Part shown: piece by piece, positions 8,737 to 18,233 of the stretch
How positions within the stretch are numbered: position 1 is the first letter of the stretch
Layout of the letters: each line of letters opens with the position of its first letter
Source of the DNA: Chryseobacterium limigenitum
Lineage (GTDB): Bacteria > Bacteroidota > Bacteroidia > Flavobacteriales > Weeksellaceae
Reading direction: 5' to 3'
Assembly: GCF_900114875.1 (NCBI RefSeq)
Contig: NZ_FPKW01000001.1
Coordinates: 310,001-374,000, forward strand
DNA: 64,000 nt
Program-made: the position numbers and the translations under genes
The notes under the pieces: model-generated
Told to the model about the DNA's origin: nothing
Seen by the model: the letters and a program-made list of their open reading frames with translations, nothing else
The model's database searches: none

Positions 8737-9592
8737 TTCCGGCATTCAAAATAGGCTGTGCTGCTTTTTCGCCACAAAGAACAACCATTAAATTACTTAC
8801 CATTGCTGCTTTTCTTTCATCATCCAATTCAACGATATTTCCTTCTGAAAGCTTTTTTAATGCTAAATCTACCATTCCGACAGCTCCTTCCACGATTTTA
8901 GTTCTTGCCGCTACAATTGCTGTTGCCTGCTGTCTTTGAAGCATTGCTCCTGCGATCTCAGATGCATAAGCCAAGTGTGAAATTCTGGCTTCCTGAATAA
9001 CGATTCCTGCCTTTGAAAGTCGATCTGTTAATTCTTGCTCCAAAATAGAATTGATCTTGTCTCCACCTTCTCTTAAAGTGATCGGTGCATGATCATCTTC
9101 TAAATTATCATAAGGAAAACTCATCGCCAAATGACGTACCGCTGCCTCACTCTGCATCTTCACGAAATCTGAATAACGCTCAACATCAAAAGCTGCTTTA
9201 TACGTATCTCCAACCTGCCAAACCATTACTACGGCAATCTCAATTGGATTCCCCATTTTATCGTTTACTTTCAAAGTCTGTCCCTGTAAGTTTTCTGAAC
9301 GAAGCGACATTTTCTGCGAAGAGTATAAAGGATTAATGAAAAACAATCCGTTGTCTTTTACTGTTCCAACATACTTTCCGAAGAAATTCAACACTCTTGA
9401 ATGGTTGGGTTGAATAATCATTAAGCCTTTAATAAAGAAGAAAAAAGCAACAAAACAGACTCCTGCCAACACAATGTTTGCAATATTTTCACTGCCTGCT
9501 CCTGTTATAAAGAAAAATACAGAGGCAATAAATAAGACTAAACAAATTACCAAAGCAAGATAACCTGACATTGGTTTTAAAACTTTTTCCAT
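8723..9592 (-). CDS. SPFH/Band 7 membrane-associated protein
   Basis: 289 residues. Two N-terminal hydrophobic segments (about 9-29 and 35-55) precede a Band 7 domain: FIKGLMIIQPNHSRVLNFFGKYVGT, then NPLYSSQKMSLRSENLQGQTLKVNDKMGNPIEIAVVMVWQV and RHLAMSFPYDN. A helical coiled region follows (EQELTDRLSKAGIVIQEARISHLAYASEIAGAMLQRQQATAIVAAR), which is the stomatin/flotillin signature. These proteins oligomerise on the inner membrane and organise microdomains or protease complexes. The partner here is unknown; no NfeD gene is adjacent. A ribbon-helix-helix gene follows. Confidence 0.9.
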   Translation of the reverse strand: MEKVLKPMSGYLALVICLVLFIASVFFFITGAGSENIANIVLAGVCFVAFFFFIKGLMIIQPNHSRVLNFFGKYVGTVKDNGLFFINPLYSSQKMSLRSENLQGQTLKVNDKMGNPIEIAVVMVWQVGDTYKAAFDVERYSDFVKMQSEAAVRHLAMSFPYDNLEDDHAPITLREGGDKINSILEQELTDRLSKAGIVIQEARISHLAYASEIAGAMLQRQQATAIVAARTKIVEGAVGMVDLALKKLSEGNIVELDDERKAAMVSNLMVVLCGEKAAQPILNAGTLYN

Positions 9593-9722
9593 AATTGTTA
9601 ATTTTAAAGTGATATTATTTTGATATCATAAAGATATGAAGGAGTTTTGAATTTTGAGTTATAAATGATAAGTTTTTTTAACGTGGAAATTTTATTTTTT
9701 ATTTAAAAATTTCTTTTGTCTT

Positions 9723-9749
9723 GAAACAAAAGAAACAAAAGAAACAAAA
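9723..9749. repeat. Three tandem GAAACAAAA units
   Basis: Three perfect 9-base copies (9723-9731, 9732-9740, 9741-9749) lie between the SPFH gene and the ccsBA terminator. They are flanked by CTTTTGTCTT on one side and GTTCAGTTTC on the other, so the stretch can partly fold back. No function is evident. Confidence 0.7.
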
Positions 9750-9787
9750 GTTCAGTTTCCTTATGTCGTTTCAAAGTATATCACAAG

Positions 9788-9820
9788 AAAAATCCCGAAA
9801 ATTACTTTCCGGGATTTAAT
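9788..9820 (-). terminator. Terminator of ccsBA
   Basis: AAATCCCG (9790-9797) pairs with CGGGATTT (9810-9817), and inner AAA/TTT pairs extend the stem past one bulge. An A-rich stretch on the left gives a T-rich tail on the minus strand. It lies about 20 bases after the ccsBA stop. Confidence 0.7.
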
Positions 9821-9838
9821 TTAATATGATTTTAAAAT

Positions 9839-12800
9839 CTATTTTTTATTTAAAGCTTTAAACTTAACGTAAGAAACGGCTGATAAAATAATCATCGATG
9901 CAAGTCCGATGTAAACCCAAGCCGGAACCGGAACAGGATCTCCCGCTGCGTAAGAGTGAAGTCCGCTTAAGTAATAATTTACTCCAAAATACGTCATTAC
10001 CATTGAACAGAAAGCAAACATTGTTGCTACATTAAATGCCCATTTGCTTCTTAATCCTGGAACCAATCTCATGTGTAAAACAAAAGCATATACCATGATT
10101 GAGATGAAAGCCCAAGTTTCTTTAGGATCCCAGCTCCAGTATCTGCCCCAAGATTCATTCGCCCAGATTCCTCCTAAGAAGTTACCTACTGTTAATGCAA
10201 ATAAACCGATGGTAAGAGACATTTCAGATACGATCACTAATTCTTTTAATGTTGTATCATGATGAATTTTGTATGTTTCTTTACTGGAAATAATATAAAA
10301 TACTAAATTGATTACCGCAATAATCATTGACAGGGCAAAGAAACCATAACTTGAAACAATAATCGCAACGTGAACGATCAACCAGTATGATTTCAATACA
10401 GGTACTAATGGCGTGATCTGTGGGTCAAGCGCTGAACCTCCGTGAGCAAATCCCATCATAATTACTGCCACCATAAATCCTGCTGCAGGAATTAATGCAT
10501 TTGAGTTTCTGTACAACGCTAAACCAGCTGAAATTCCAACCCAGGAAATAAAGATAATCGCTTCATAACCGTTACTCCAAGGTGCGTGACCTGAAATATA
10601 CCATCTTGCAACCAATCCTAAGAAGTGGAAAATATACCCGAATATTCCTATTACGATAATTACTTTAATGATTTTGTTTAAAAGCTTATTAGGCTTAAAT
10701 AATTCAACAAAACCTAAAAGCAATAATAATCCTCCAATAATCGTATAGAAAATTAATAATTTGAAGTTGATATTCACTTTATTCATGAATACTTCCAAAT
10801 CAACTTTAGATTTTGAAGGAACTACACTTTTCCCCCATTTTTGCTGATAATCTGAAAGCTTTGCCAATTCTGCATCCGCTTTGCTCCAATTTCCTGTATT
10901 TTGAGCCTGAAGAACTTCTGCAAAATAAGGTCCCATTACTTGTTGAGATTCCATATCCGGTTCAAATTTCTGATCTAACCAAGAATGCCAAGTGTGATTT
11001 GCATCATTTTTCACAGGAACAATTCTCATAAACTGACCACTGAAGAACTCGTTAAAAATCTGAACTCTTTCGTTTACTTTAATAATCTGCTTGTCATATT
11101 CAGTTTGTTCTGATGCTTTCTTACGAAATGCCGTGTTATAATCAGCATCTAAAATATACGTTAAATTTCCATTGGCATCCGCTGGGAAAAGATTCATCAA
11201 AGAAGTATATCCATCTTCATTGGCTTTTGTTTTTTCTAAAAGCGCTTTTCCACCTTTTGAATCTACTTTAATCATCGGAACCATCGTCCAACTCGGAGTG
11301 TCAGTATTAATTGACATAAACCATTGATTAGCCGTTAAAGACTTTCCGTCTGTCCCTCTGAATGCATCTTTTTGGTAAAGCTTTCTTAAAATATCTAAAG
11401 CCTGAGTATTGATCGGAACAATTCTTCCTTCAATATTCTGCACCAATAAATATCCGAATTTATCGGCATGCTCTGCACTGATTTTGTTTCTGGCAATAAT
11501 TTCATCTGGCGAAACCATTTTCATTTTTGTAAATGGCTGTGCACCTTGTGGCTGAACCGTTTCAGACACAGGATTGTGGTTATGACCGTCACCTTCTACG
11601 TGAACGTGTTCTCTGCTTCCGTCTGTTGTTCCGTGAGTTTCAATTTTTTGAGCATTTAAGCCTAAACTTAAGAACAATAGCACAACCATTGCTGCTCTTT
11701 TCTTGTTAACGTCTTTCAGCATTTTATTTAATTTCCAGAAGTGAGTTCCTTTCCAGAAGAAAATAACAAACATTCCAGAAAATAATAATGTGTATCCTAT
11801 ATAAGAGATTAAAGTTCCCCAGAAATCGTGGTTTACAGAAAGAACAGTACCCATTCTGTCCGGATCAAAACTTGACTGGAAGAAACGGTAGCCTCCGTGA
11901 TTCAGAACATGATTCATATAGATTTTATAAGGAGTTTGTTTTCCTTCGTCAATAATTTTAATGTGACTTTCGTAAGCACTCGGAGATGAACTTCCTGGGT
12001 ATGTTTCCATTACGAAATCATCTAATTTAAGCGCGAAAGGCGTATTGTAAACTTTAGGACCGAAACCTACCATAATATTTAAACCATCCATTGTTACTTG
12101 CTTGTAAGCATTTGGATTTCCTCTTTCTACAGAAAGTTCTACCAATTGTTTTGTCTTTGGCCCTTGAAGTTCTACCGTCAAAACATCGGGAATATTGGCA
12201 TCTTTCTTTCTGTCACCTTCAATAGAAAGTAGTTTTCCCTTTTTAAGACCTTCCGGTACAACTAATTTAAGTTCATTAATGCTATATAAACTTCTCAAAG
12301 CTAAAGGCTGGAATTCATTTTTCGTTGTATTTCCTGTAGCCTGAGTTGCCATCGTCATATATGTAGCATCAACAGGAGTTTTAATGAATATTTTTCCTCC
12401 TTCAGTTTTAAACTCTACAGCGCCTTCAATTGCTCTGTTGAATGTTACCAAAGTACCATTGATAGACTTCGTTTCACCCGGTTTAATGAAGATATTCTGT
12501 CTTCCTGTTTTTCCCGTTGATACCAAATGTAGATATTCGGCACCGCCTGGATCAGCAACCAAGCTGTCTTTTTTTCTTTGAACGTAATCCTTTGTTACCA
12601 CTTTAATTTCCTTTCCGTGGAAATCGTAAGTCGCGTTGAAATCTTTGTGCAAAGGAGACATAAGATAAGGAACATCTTGATAATTAAGAACATCGCCTTT
12701 TTCTTCAATCTGAATTTTAAAGAAATTTTTGTCGGTTACAATTTCGTTTGAAGTTTCACCTTCTCTGATGTGCATTGTTCCTTCAAAGCTGATGTATCTG

Positions 12801-13084
12801 GTAACGGCGCCCCCGACGAAAATGAAAATGAACGCAAGGTGAAATACCAGAACAGGCCATTTTTCTCTTTTCCAAAGTCTGTATCTGCCGATATTTCCTA
12901 TGAAGTTTAAAATAAGCAGAACCATGATCAGTTCAAACCATTTTGCTTCATAAATTAACGCTTTTGCTGTTGGAGTTCCGTAATCGTTTTCTAAAAACGT
13001 GGCATATGCCATCGAAAATGCGAATACCAGTAACAGCACAGCCATTGTTCTGGTTGAGATAAGAATATCTTGGAGCTTCTTCAT
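9839..13084 (-). CDS. ccsBA: Fused cytochrome c biogenesis protein (ResB/Ccs1 plus CcsA)
   Basis: System II haem exporter and synthase that delivers haem across the membrane and attaches it to apocytochromes c. 1,081 residues from ATG 13084. The N-terminal half is ResB-like, with TMs near residues 8-28, 44-64 and 72-92, a long periplasmic domain, and another TM near 435. The C-terminal quarter is CcsA, with about eight TMs and the tryptophan-rich haem motif SWGRYWSWDPKETWAF. The middle contains a second cleavable-looking stretch (KKRAAMVVLLFLSLGLNAQ) followed by a His-rich patch (HVEGDGHNHN). An ATG at 13117 is rejected as the start because a -7 box lies between it and 13084. The fusion is typical of Bacteroidota and epsilonproteobacteria. 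Confidence 0.93.
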   Translation of the reverse strand: MKKLQDILISTRTMAVLLLVFAFSMAYATFLENDYGTPTAKALIYEAKWFELIMVLLILNFIGNIGRYRLWKREKWPVLVFHLAFIFIFVGGAVTRYISFEGTMHIREGETSNEIVTDKNFFKIQIEEKGDVLNYQDVPYLMSPLHKDFNATYDFHGKEIKVVTKDYVQRKKDSLVADPGGAEYLHLVSTGKTGRQNIFIKPGETKSINGTLVTFNRAIEGAVEFKTEGGKIFIKTPVDATYMTMATQATGNTTKNEFQPLALRSLYSINELKLVVPEGLKKGKLLSIEGDRKKDANIPDVLTVELQGPKTKQLVELSVERGNPNAYKQVTMDGLNIMVGFGPKVYNTPFALKLDDFVMETYPGSSSPSAYESHIKIIDEGKQTPYKIYMNHVLNHGGYRFFQSSFDPDRMGTVLSVNHDFWGTLISYIGYTLLFSGMFVIFFWKGTHFWKLNKMLKDVNKKRAAMVVLLFLSLGLNAQKIETHGTTDGSREHVHVEGDGHNHNPVSETVQPQGAQPFTKMKMVSPDEIIARNKISAEHADKFGYLLVQNIEGRIVPINTQALDILRKLYQKDAFRGTDGKSLTANQWFMSINTDTPSWTMVPMIKVDSKGGKALLEKTKANEDGYTSLMNLFPADANGNLTYILDADYNTAFRKKASEQTEYDKQIIKVNERVQIFNEFFSGQFMRIVPVKNDANHTWHSWLDQKFEPDMESQQVMGPYFAEVLQAQNTGNWSKADAELAKLSDYQQKWGKSVVPSKSKVDLEVFMNKVNINFKLLIFYTIIGGLLLLLGFVELFKPNKLLNKIIKVIIVIGIFGYIFHFLGLVARWYISGHAPWSNGYEAIIFISWVGISAGLALYRNSNALIPAAGFMVAVIMMGFAHGGSALDPQITPLVPVLKSYWLIVHVAIIVSSYGFFALSMIIAVINLVFYIISSKETYKIHHDTTLKELVIVSEMSLTIGLFALTVGNFLGGIWANESWGRYWSWDPKETWAFISIMVYAFVLHMRLVPGLRSKWAFNVATMFAFCSMVMTYFGVNYYLSGLHSYAAGDPVPVPAWVYIGLASMIILSAVSYVKFKALNKK

Positions 13085-13104
13085 GATTTTTTTTACTTGA
13101 CATG

Positions 13105-13112
13105 CAAAAATA
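13105..13112 (-). promoter_or_regulatory. -7 promoter box of ccsBA
   Basis: TATTTTTG on the minus strand predicts a start near 13101, about 17 bases before ATG 13084. This places the upstream in-frame ATG (13117) outside the transcript and decides the start codon. Confidence 0.65.
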
Positions 13113-13276
13113 AGCATGATAAACTATAAAGAGGATAAAAAAAACTGTTTTTTGTCACTTTGACGCCGATATTCGCTATTTTGAAACATTCTTAATAAGC
13201 AAAAACAAATTGAAGAAAATTTAAAATTGAAAACTCTGAGAATGTGAATATAAAATAGCTATTCCTGCGATTGAGT

Positions 13277-13861
13277 TTATCTATTTCCTAACATTGTTTT
13301 CTTTCTGATTTTACTTAGAAATTCATGGGAAATCCCCAAGTAAGATGCAACTTGCTGTTGGGTTAACCGTTGTTCGAGTGTAGGATATTTTTCTAGAAAT
13401 TCCAGGTAGCGCTTATCTGCAGTTTTATTCATTAAAGATAAAATGCGTCTTTGTAATGCCACCGAAGATTGCTGATTCATAATTCTGAAAAGTTTTTCAA
13501 CCTGCGGCATCGTTTCGTAAAGAAGTTCTTTTTCTTTTTTTGAGATCATTAAAACTTCACTGTCTTCCAATGCTTCAATATTTAAAGTGCTTGGAACATT
13601 GTTGATTAAGCTGTCAAGATCTGTAATCCACCAACTTTCGACTGCAAAATATAGGGTTTGCTCAAATCCGTCTTCTGTTAAAAAATATACTTTGAAGCAA
13701 CCATTCACAACAAAGCCTTCAAAAAGGCAATAATCTCCTTCTCTCAAAACGGTTTCTTTTTTTTGAAATTTTTTAAGTTGAAAAGGCTCAGAAAAACGTT
13801 GAAATTCGTCTTCCGAGAGTGAAATGTGACGACTGATATTTTTATAAAGTAATTCGAACAT
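13277..13861 (-). CDS. Crp/Fnr family transcriptional regulator
   Basis: 194 residues. The N-terminal cyclic-nucleotide-binding-like beta roll (about 20-110) contains LREGDYCLFEGFVVNGCFKVYFLTEDGFEQTLYFAVESWWITD. A long dimerisation helix follows, then a C-terminal helix-turn-helix with TQQQVASYLGISHEFLSKIRKK. There is no Fnr-type cysteine cluster, so an iron-sulphur oxygen sensor is unlikely. This short subfamily is very common in flavobacteria and mostly uncharacterised. It is monocistronic. The neighbouring isochorismatase-like gene, 72 bases upstream on the same strand, could be a target, but that is only a guess. Confidence 0.85.
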   Translation of the reverse strand: MFELLYKNISRHISLSEDEFQRFSEPFQLKKFQKKETVLREGDYCLFEGFVVNGCFKVYFLTEDGFEQTLYFAVESWWITDLDSLINNVPSTLNIEALEDSEVLMISKKEKELLYETMPQVEKLFRIMNQQSSVALQRRILSLMNKTADKRYLEFLEKYPTLEQRLTQQQVASYLGISHEFLSKIRKKTMLGNR

Positions 13862-13933
13862 TATGAATGTTTAAAGCAAAATAAAGATACCAATAATTAT
13901 TAACATCTTTATTTATAATTGATTTGAATGATT

Positions 13934-14578
13934 CTATTTTCCTTTTAGTAAATCGGAAGTCGTAATAACTCCAGCATAAAGATTTCCTAATGTTGAAATC
14001 CCGGCTAAGAATGATCTCTGGATTTCTTCTGCCTTTACAATTTTTCCAAATAACTCTCTGTCTCTGGTTGCTGTTGCATCACTGATAATTGTATTATTGA
14101 ATCCTAAATCAAAAGCCGCTCTTGTAGTAGATTCTACACAAACATCCGTCATCATACCTGTAATGACAAGATTTTTGATTCCTTTTGATTGTAAATATTC
14201 CAAAAGTTCTGTATCTCTGAAACTGTTTGGGTAATGTTTTACAATTACTTTTTCATCATTTTTCGGTTCAACTATAGAATTAATTTCTGCTCCTTTTGTA
14301 TTCGGTAAAAAGAAATCTGCTCCTTTGTTGGTTGCAATATGCCTGATGTTGATTACCGGAAGATTGTTTTTTCTAAAATACTCTAAAACCTGCTGTGTTT
14401 TTTTACCGGCTTCGTCTGCTCCTGCCAAAGTCATTTTTCCTCCTTTGAAATAATCGTTTTGAACATCAATGATTAATAATGCTGTATTTTCCATGTTTCT
14501 TTTTTTCTGTGCGTTAATTTTAATTAATGAAATGAAGATCAAACAGATGGTCACCGTGATTTTAAATAAATTTTTCAT
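13934..14578 (-). CDS. Secreted cysteine hydrolase, isochorismatase-like superfamily
   Basis: 214 residues. An N-terminal signal peptide (about 1-24, ending KINAQ) precedes an isochorismatase-like fold. The triad is visible: Asp38 in LLIIDVQND, Lys114 in VIVKHYPNSF, and Cys147 in GMMTDVCVESTTRAAFDLG. The family hydrolyses amides, vinyl ethers or N-carbamoyl compounds (nicotinamidase-like enzymes); the substrate is not predictable here. A start at the internal ATG (residue 29, MENTALLIID) would give a cytoplasmic enzyme, but the upstream leader has good signal-peptide character. Confidence 0.85.
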   Translation of the reverse strand: MKNLFKITVTICLIFISLIKINAQKKRNMENTALLIIDVQNDYFKGGKMTLAGADEAGKKTQQVLEYFRKNNLPVINIRHIATNKGADFFLPNTKGAEINSIVEPKNDEKVIVKHYPNSFRDTELLEYLQSKGIKNLVITGMMTDVCVESTTRAAFDLGFNNTIISDATATRDRELFGKIVKAEEIQRSFLAGISTLGNLYAGVITTSDLLKGK

Positions 14579-14814
14579 AATTTCTATTGTTTAATTATTA
14601 TGATGCAAAATTACAGAGCCTTCAATTCAAAAAAATTGAACTAGTTCAAAAAAGCATTTTATACCATTTTTATTTAAATGAAATTAATTTATTACTTCAA
14701 TGGTTTTAAATTTTAAAGTAGCTTCCTTTTAAAAGTGAAGTTTATTATAAAAAAATTAACATAAATTACAGTTCTATTTTGGTTAAAAAAAATTCATTAG
14801 TATTGAAAAAACAC

Positions 14815-14822
14815 TAAATTTG
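14815..14822 (+). promoter_or_regulatory. -7 promoter box of ftsK
   Basis: TAAATTTG predicts a start near 14826, leaving a leader of only about 11 bases before ATG 14837. No TTTG at the standard -33 spacing. Confidence 0.55.
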
Positions 14823-14836
14823 CCCACACTGATATT

Positions 14837-17362
14837 ATGGACAAAAAGACACAAAAACAACAAGCGGAATCGCCTGAAAAAGGCAAAATCTTATCTAAGC
14901 CACGTATTTTCATCGGGCTTACTTTTATACTTTTTTCTGTAGTGCTTGTTTTCTCGTTCATTTCTTATTTAATGAATTGGAAAGCAGATCAAAGCCAGGC
15001 AGGAACAATGCTCGATAAGAGTATAAAATCATCAAATATTTTTGGGAAACTGGGCGATTGGCTCGGTAATCTCTTTATTTTTGAAAGTATAGGCGTTGCC
15101 TCTTTTATTATAGCGTTTCTTTTCACGGTGACAGGTACAATGATCCTTAAAAAGAAGATCTTTAAACCCTGGATGACCTTCGGACACTCTTTATTCTTCA
15201 TTTGCTGGCTTCCTGTTTTGTTTGGAGCGATCACCAAAGGACAAGGTGTTTTAAGCGGAGTTTATGGTTATCAGATCATGGATTCTTTGAATGCAATTAT
15301 TGGAAGCGTTGGTCTTTGGACGGTTTTGGTTGCCAGTATTGCCTTGTATTTTATTCTCGAATTTAATCTTCGTCCAAGCTCGATGAAAGCCAAATTGGAT
15401 AAAATCAATGAAAATACGATCGGAAAGGTAAAATCAATGATGCCAAATTCTGAGGAAAACTTTGAAGCTGATGAAGAATTGGAAGAAGAAATCAAAGAAA
15501 CATCTTCTCATGTTTCGGTAACGGATACAACGCAGAAAATAAAAGTTGAAGAACCTGTGAGTGTTCCGAAAGGATTTCCTGAGGTTCCTGTTTCAACAAA
15601 TTTAGAAACGATCACAACTCCAAATCATACTTCATTTGAAGAAGATAAAAATGATTTTTCACAATCATCTGTCAGTTTAAATCTGAATACAAAACCGGCT
15701 GTTCCGGTTTCAACTCCGGAAGAAGCGTTTGATATTAATCCTCCAAAACCAGTTGTTAGAGATGAGATAAAATTCAATGTAGAAGTTGCTCCGGTAATTG
15801 ATATTCTGGATGAATCTGACAGAAAATCTAAAGATCTTGTTGACAAGCATGGACTTTACGATCACAAATTAGATCTGGCGAATTTCCAAATGCCTCCTGT
15901 TGAACTTTTAACAGATTATGGTAATGAAGAAATTTCTATTAATAAAGAAGAACTAGAAGAAAATAAAAATAAGATTGTTGGACTTTTAAAGAATTTCAAC
16001 GTTGGAATTTCTGAAATTAAAGCGACGATCGGGCCAACCGTAACATTATACGAAATTGTACCGGAAGCCGGAATCAGAGTTTCTGCGATCAAAAAACTTC
16101 AGGATGATATTGCCTTGAATCTTTCAGCATTGGGAATTAGAATTATCGCTCCAATGCCTGGAAAAGGAACAATCGGAATTGAAGTTCCGAGAAAAAATCC
16201 TACGATGGTTTCTATGCGTTCCGTGATTGCTTCGCATAAATTCCAAAATACGGATATGGATTTACCGGTTGTGTTTGGAAAAACAATTTCGAACGAAGTC
16301 TTCATGGCCGATCTGTCAAAAATGCCTCACTTGCTGATGGCAGGTGCAACGGGTCAGGGTAAATCAGTTGGGATTAATGCAATCCTTACTTCCCTACTCT
16401 ACAAGAAACACCCGAGCGAATTGAAATTCGTAATGGTGGATCCTAAAAAAGTGGAACTTTCTCTATATTCAAAAATTGAAAGACATTATTTGGCAAAACT
16501 TCCGGATACGGATGATGCCATTATCACAGATACCAATAAAGTAATCAATACGCTGAATTCTCTTTGTGTAGAGATGGATCAACGATACGATTTGCTTAAA
16601 AATGCGTTCTGTAAAAACTTAAAGGAATACAATAAAAAATTCACTGAAAGAAAATTAAACCCTGAAAACGGTCACCGTTATTTACCATACATCGTTTTGG
16701 TTGTCGATGAGTTTGCAGATTTAATTATGACTGCCGGAAAAGAAGTTGAATTACCAATCGCAAGATTGGCACAGCTGGCAAGAGCAGTAGGAATTCACTT
16801 AATTGTAGCAACACAAAGACCTTCTGTAAACGTAATTACAGGTATGATTAAGGCTAACTTCCCTGCCAGAGCGGCATTTAGAGTAATCTCAAGTGTGGAT
16901 TCAAGAACTATTCTGGATTCTCCGGGAGCAGATCAGTTGATTGGTAAAGGAGATATGCTTTATTTTAACGGAAATGAAATCTTAAGACTTCAATGTGCTT
17001 TTGTAGATACTCCGGAAGTAGAAAGACTGGCAGAATTCATCGGTGAACAAAAGGGGTATGCTTCTGCATTTCTTCTTCCTGAATATGTTTCAGAAGAAGC
17101 TACGAGTAATGTAGGTTCTTTTGATCCGAATGAAAAAGATGCTTTATTTGAAGATGCTGCGAGAATTATTGTTTCTACTCAACAAGGGTCAACGTCAATG
17201 CTTCAGAGACAATTGAAATTAGGATACAACAGAGCGGGAAGAATTATGGATCAGTTGGAAGCAAGCGGTATTGTAGGAGGTTTCAATGGAGCAAAAGCTA
17301 GAGAAGTGATTATCAGTGATCTTCATTCTTTGGAACAGTTTTTGGAAGATTTGCGTAGATAG
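14837..17362 (+). CDS. ftsK: DNA translocase FtsK/SpoIIIE
   Basis: Septum-anchored ATPase that pumps chromosome ends through the closing division site. 841 residues. Four TMs lie in the first 175 residues (about 25-48, 77-101, 110-131, 150-173). An acidic/proline linker follows (about 200-345), then the alpha/beta motor with Walker A GATGQGKSVG (about residues 502-511) and Walker B LVVDEFADL (about 620). The C-terminal gamma winged helix (about 780-841, STSMLQRQLKLGYNRAGRIMDQLEASGIVG) would recognise orienting DNA sequences. It is the first of three envelope genes (ftsK, lolA-like, lptF/G-like). Confidence 0.95.
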   Translation: MDKKTQKQQAESPEKGKILSKPRIFIGLTFILFSVVLVFSFISYLMNWKADQSQAGTMLDKSIKSSNIFGKLGDWLGNLFIFESIGVASFIIAFLFTVTGTMILKKKIFKPWMTFGHSLFFICWLPVLFGAITKGQGVLSGVYGYQIMDSLNAIIGSVGLWTVLVASIALYFILEFNLRPSSMKAKLDKINENTIGKVKSMMPNSEENFEADEELEEEIKETSSHVSVTDTTQKIKVEEPVSVPKGFPEVPVSTNLETITTPNHTSFEEDKNDFSQSSVSLNLNTKPAVPVSTPEEAFDINPPKPVVRDEIKFNVEVAPVIDILDESDRKSKDLVDKHGLYDHKLDLANFQMPPVELLTDYGNEEISINKEELEENKNKIVGLLKNFNVGISEIKATIGPTVTLYEIVPEAGIRVSAIKKLQDDIALNLSALGIRIIAPMPGKGTIGIEVPRKNPTMVSMRSVIASHKFQNTDMDLPVVFGKTISNEVFMADLSKMPHLLMAGATGQGKSVGINAILTSLLYKKHPSELKFVMVDPKKVELSLYSKIERHYLAKLPDTDDAIITDTNKVINTLNSLCVEMDQRYDLLKNAFCKNLKEYNKKFTERKLNPENGHRYLPYIVLVVDEFADLIMTAGKEVELPIARLAQLARAVGIHLIVATQRPSVNVITGMIKANFPARAAFRVISSVDSRTILDSPGADQLIGKGDMLYFNGNEILRLQCAFVDTPEVERLAEFIGEQKGYASAFLLPEYVSEEATSNVGSFDPNEKDALFEDAARIIVSTQQGSTSMLQRQLKLGYNRAGRIMDQLEASGIVGGFNGAKAREVIISDLHSLEQFLEDLRR

Positions 17363-17429
17363 AAAGGGAAAACGTCGTTTGACTATACCTTTTGAAGTTG
17401 GGAATGTTTAAGAGTATAAAATTAAAAAA

Positions 17430-18077
17430 ATGAAAAACGGTATTTCAAAAATAATATTAGGAGGATTTGTAGTGGGAGCAGTTGGATTTACCAATGCACA
17501 AAAAATTGATGCTAAGGCTAAAAAAATATTAGACGACATCACCGCAAATTATAAATCTAAAAAGAACACTTATTTTAAATTTTCTTTCGGAAGCGGTGTA
17601 AACGGAGCTGTTGGAAAAACAGAACCGGGAATTTATTATGCTGCAGGAGATAAATATAAATTGAAGATCATGGATACAGAACAGATCTTCGACGGTAGCA
17701 AAATCTACAACATCAATACAGAAGACATGGAAGTAACTGTTGCAAAACCAAACGCAAGCAGCACCATGTTCTCCCCTATCAATTACCTTTCTACCTACAG
17801 AAATGATTATAATGTAACGTATGATGGCAAGAAAAATGTAAACGGAGTAAACGCAGATTTCATTAAATTAACTCCGGTAAAAGCAAACGGATTAAAATAT
17901 GTCTACATTTTCGTAGATTCTGCTAAAAAACAAATGGTAAAACTAGAACAGCACGGAAATAATAAAGACGTTGCCGTAATTGCCATTAAAGAGTATAAAG
18001 AAAATCAGGATCTTGATGCCAATATGTTTGTATTTGATAAGAATAAATACAAAAATTACATTATCACAGAACTATAA
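17430..18077 (+). CDS. lolA: LolA-like outer-membrane lipoprotein carrier protein
   Basis: Periplasmic chaperone expected to carry mature lipoproteins from LolCDE to the outer membrane. 215 residues. A signal peptide (MKNGISKIILGGFVVGAVGFTNAQ) is followed by a LolA-like half barrel: KKILDDITANYKSKKNTYFKFSF, GIYYAAGDKYKLKIMDTEQIFDGSKIYNINTEDMEVTV, SPINYLSTYRNDYNV and a strand-rich C terminus. It lies 67 bases after ftsK and is followed by a long hairpin (18090-18160). LolD is encoded elsewhere in the window (60862-61530). Confidence 0.85.
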   Translation: MKNGISKIILGGFVVGAVGFTNAQKIDAKAKKILDDITANYKSKKNTYFKFSFGSGVNGAVGKTEPGIYYAAGDKYKLKIMDTEQIFDGSKIYNINTEDMEVTVAKPNASSTMFSPINYLSTYRNDYNVTYDGKKNVNGVNADFIKLTPVKANGLKYVYIFVDSAKKQMVKLEQHGNNKDVAVIAIKEYKENQDLDANMFVFDKNKYKNYIITEL

Positions 18078-18089
18078 AAAAGGAAAATA

Positions 18090-18160
18090 GCGAAATCGGA
18101 GAACCGCATCAGAATCAATTATTCAAAAGCAAATTTGCTGTTTTACGATTTCGCGTTTTT
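18090..18160 (+). terminator. Two-tier hairpin terminator after lolA
   Basis: GCGAAATCG (18090-18098) pairs with CGATTTCGC (18146-18154), followed by GTTTTTA. Inside the loop a perfect 12-base palindrome, AGCAAATTTGCT (18128-18139), can form its own hairpin. The 47-base loop is long for a simple terminator. Confidence 0.6.
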
Positions 18161-18190
18161 ACTTAATGATAAAAAAATAATAAAATATAG

Positions 18191-18219
18191 AGTCACAAAG
18201 AAAACTTTGTGGCTTTTTC
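18191..18219 (+). terminator. Second hairpin just upstream of lptF/G
   Basis: GTCACAAAG-AAAA-CTTTGTGGC, with one G-T pair, followed by TTTTTC. It lies directly before the -7 box of the lptF/G-like gene, insulating it from upstream transcription. Confidence 0.65.
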
Positions 18220-18221
18220 AT

Positions 18222-18229
18222 TAATTTTG
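18222..18229 (+). promoter_or_regulatory. -7 promoter box of lptF/G, nearly abutting the start codon
   Basis: TAATTTTG ends only four bases before ATG 18234. If the box works at the usual distance the transcript starts at or within a few bases of the ATG, giving a leaderless mRNA. Confidence 0.55.
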
Positions 18230-18233
18230 GCGC

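Noticed and set aside
9723..9749. CRISPR-like array
   Set aside because: Three contiguous 9-base units without spacers; a simple tandem repeat.
13085..13117. Longer N terminus of ccsBA from ATG 13117
   Set aside because: A TATTTTTG -7 box lies between 13117 and 13084, and the added residues are absent from the usual protein start.
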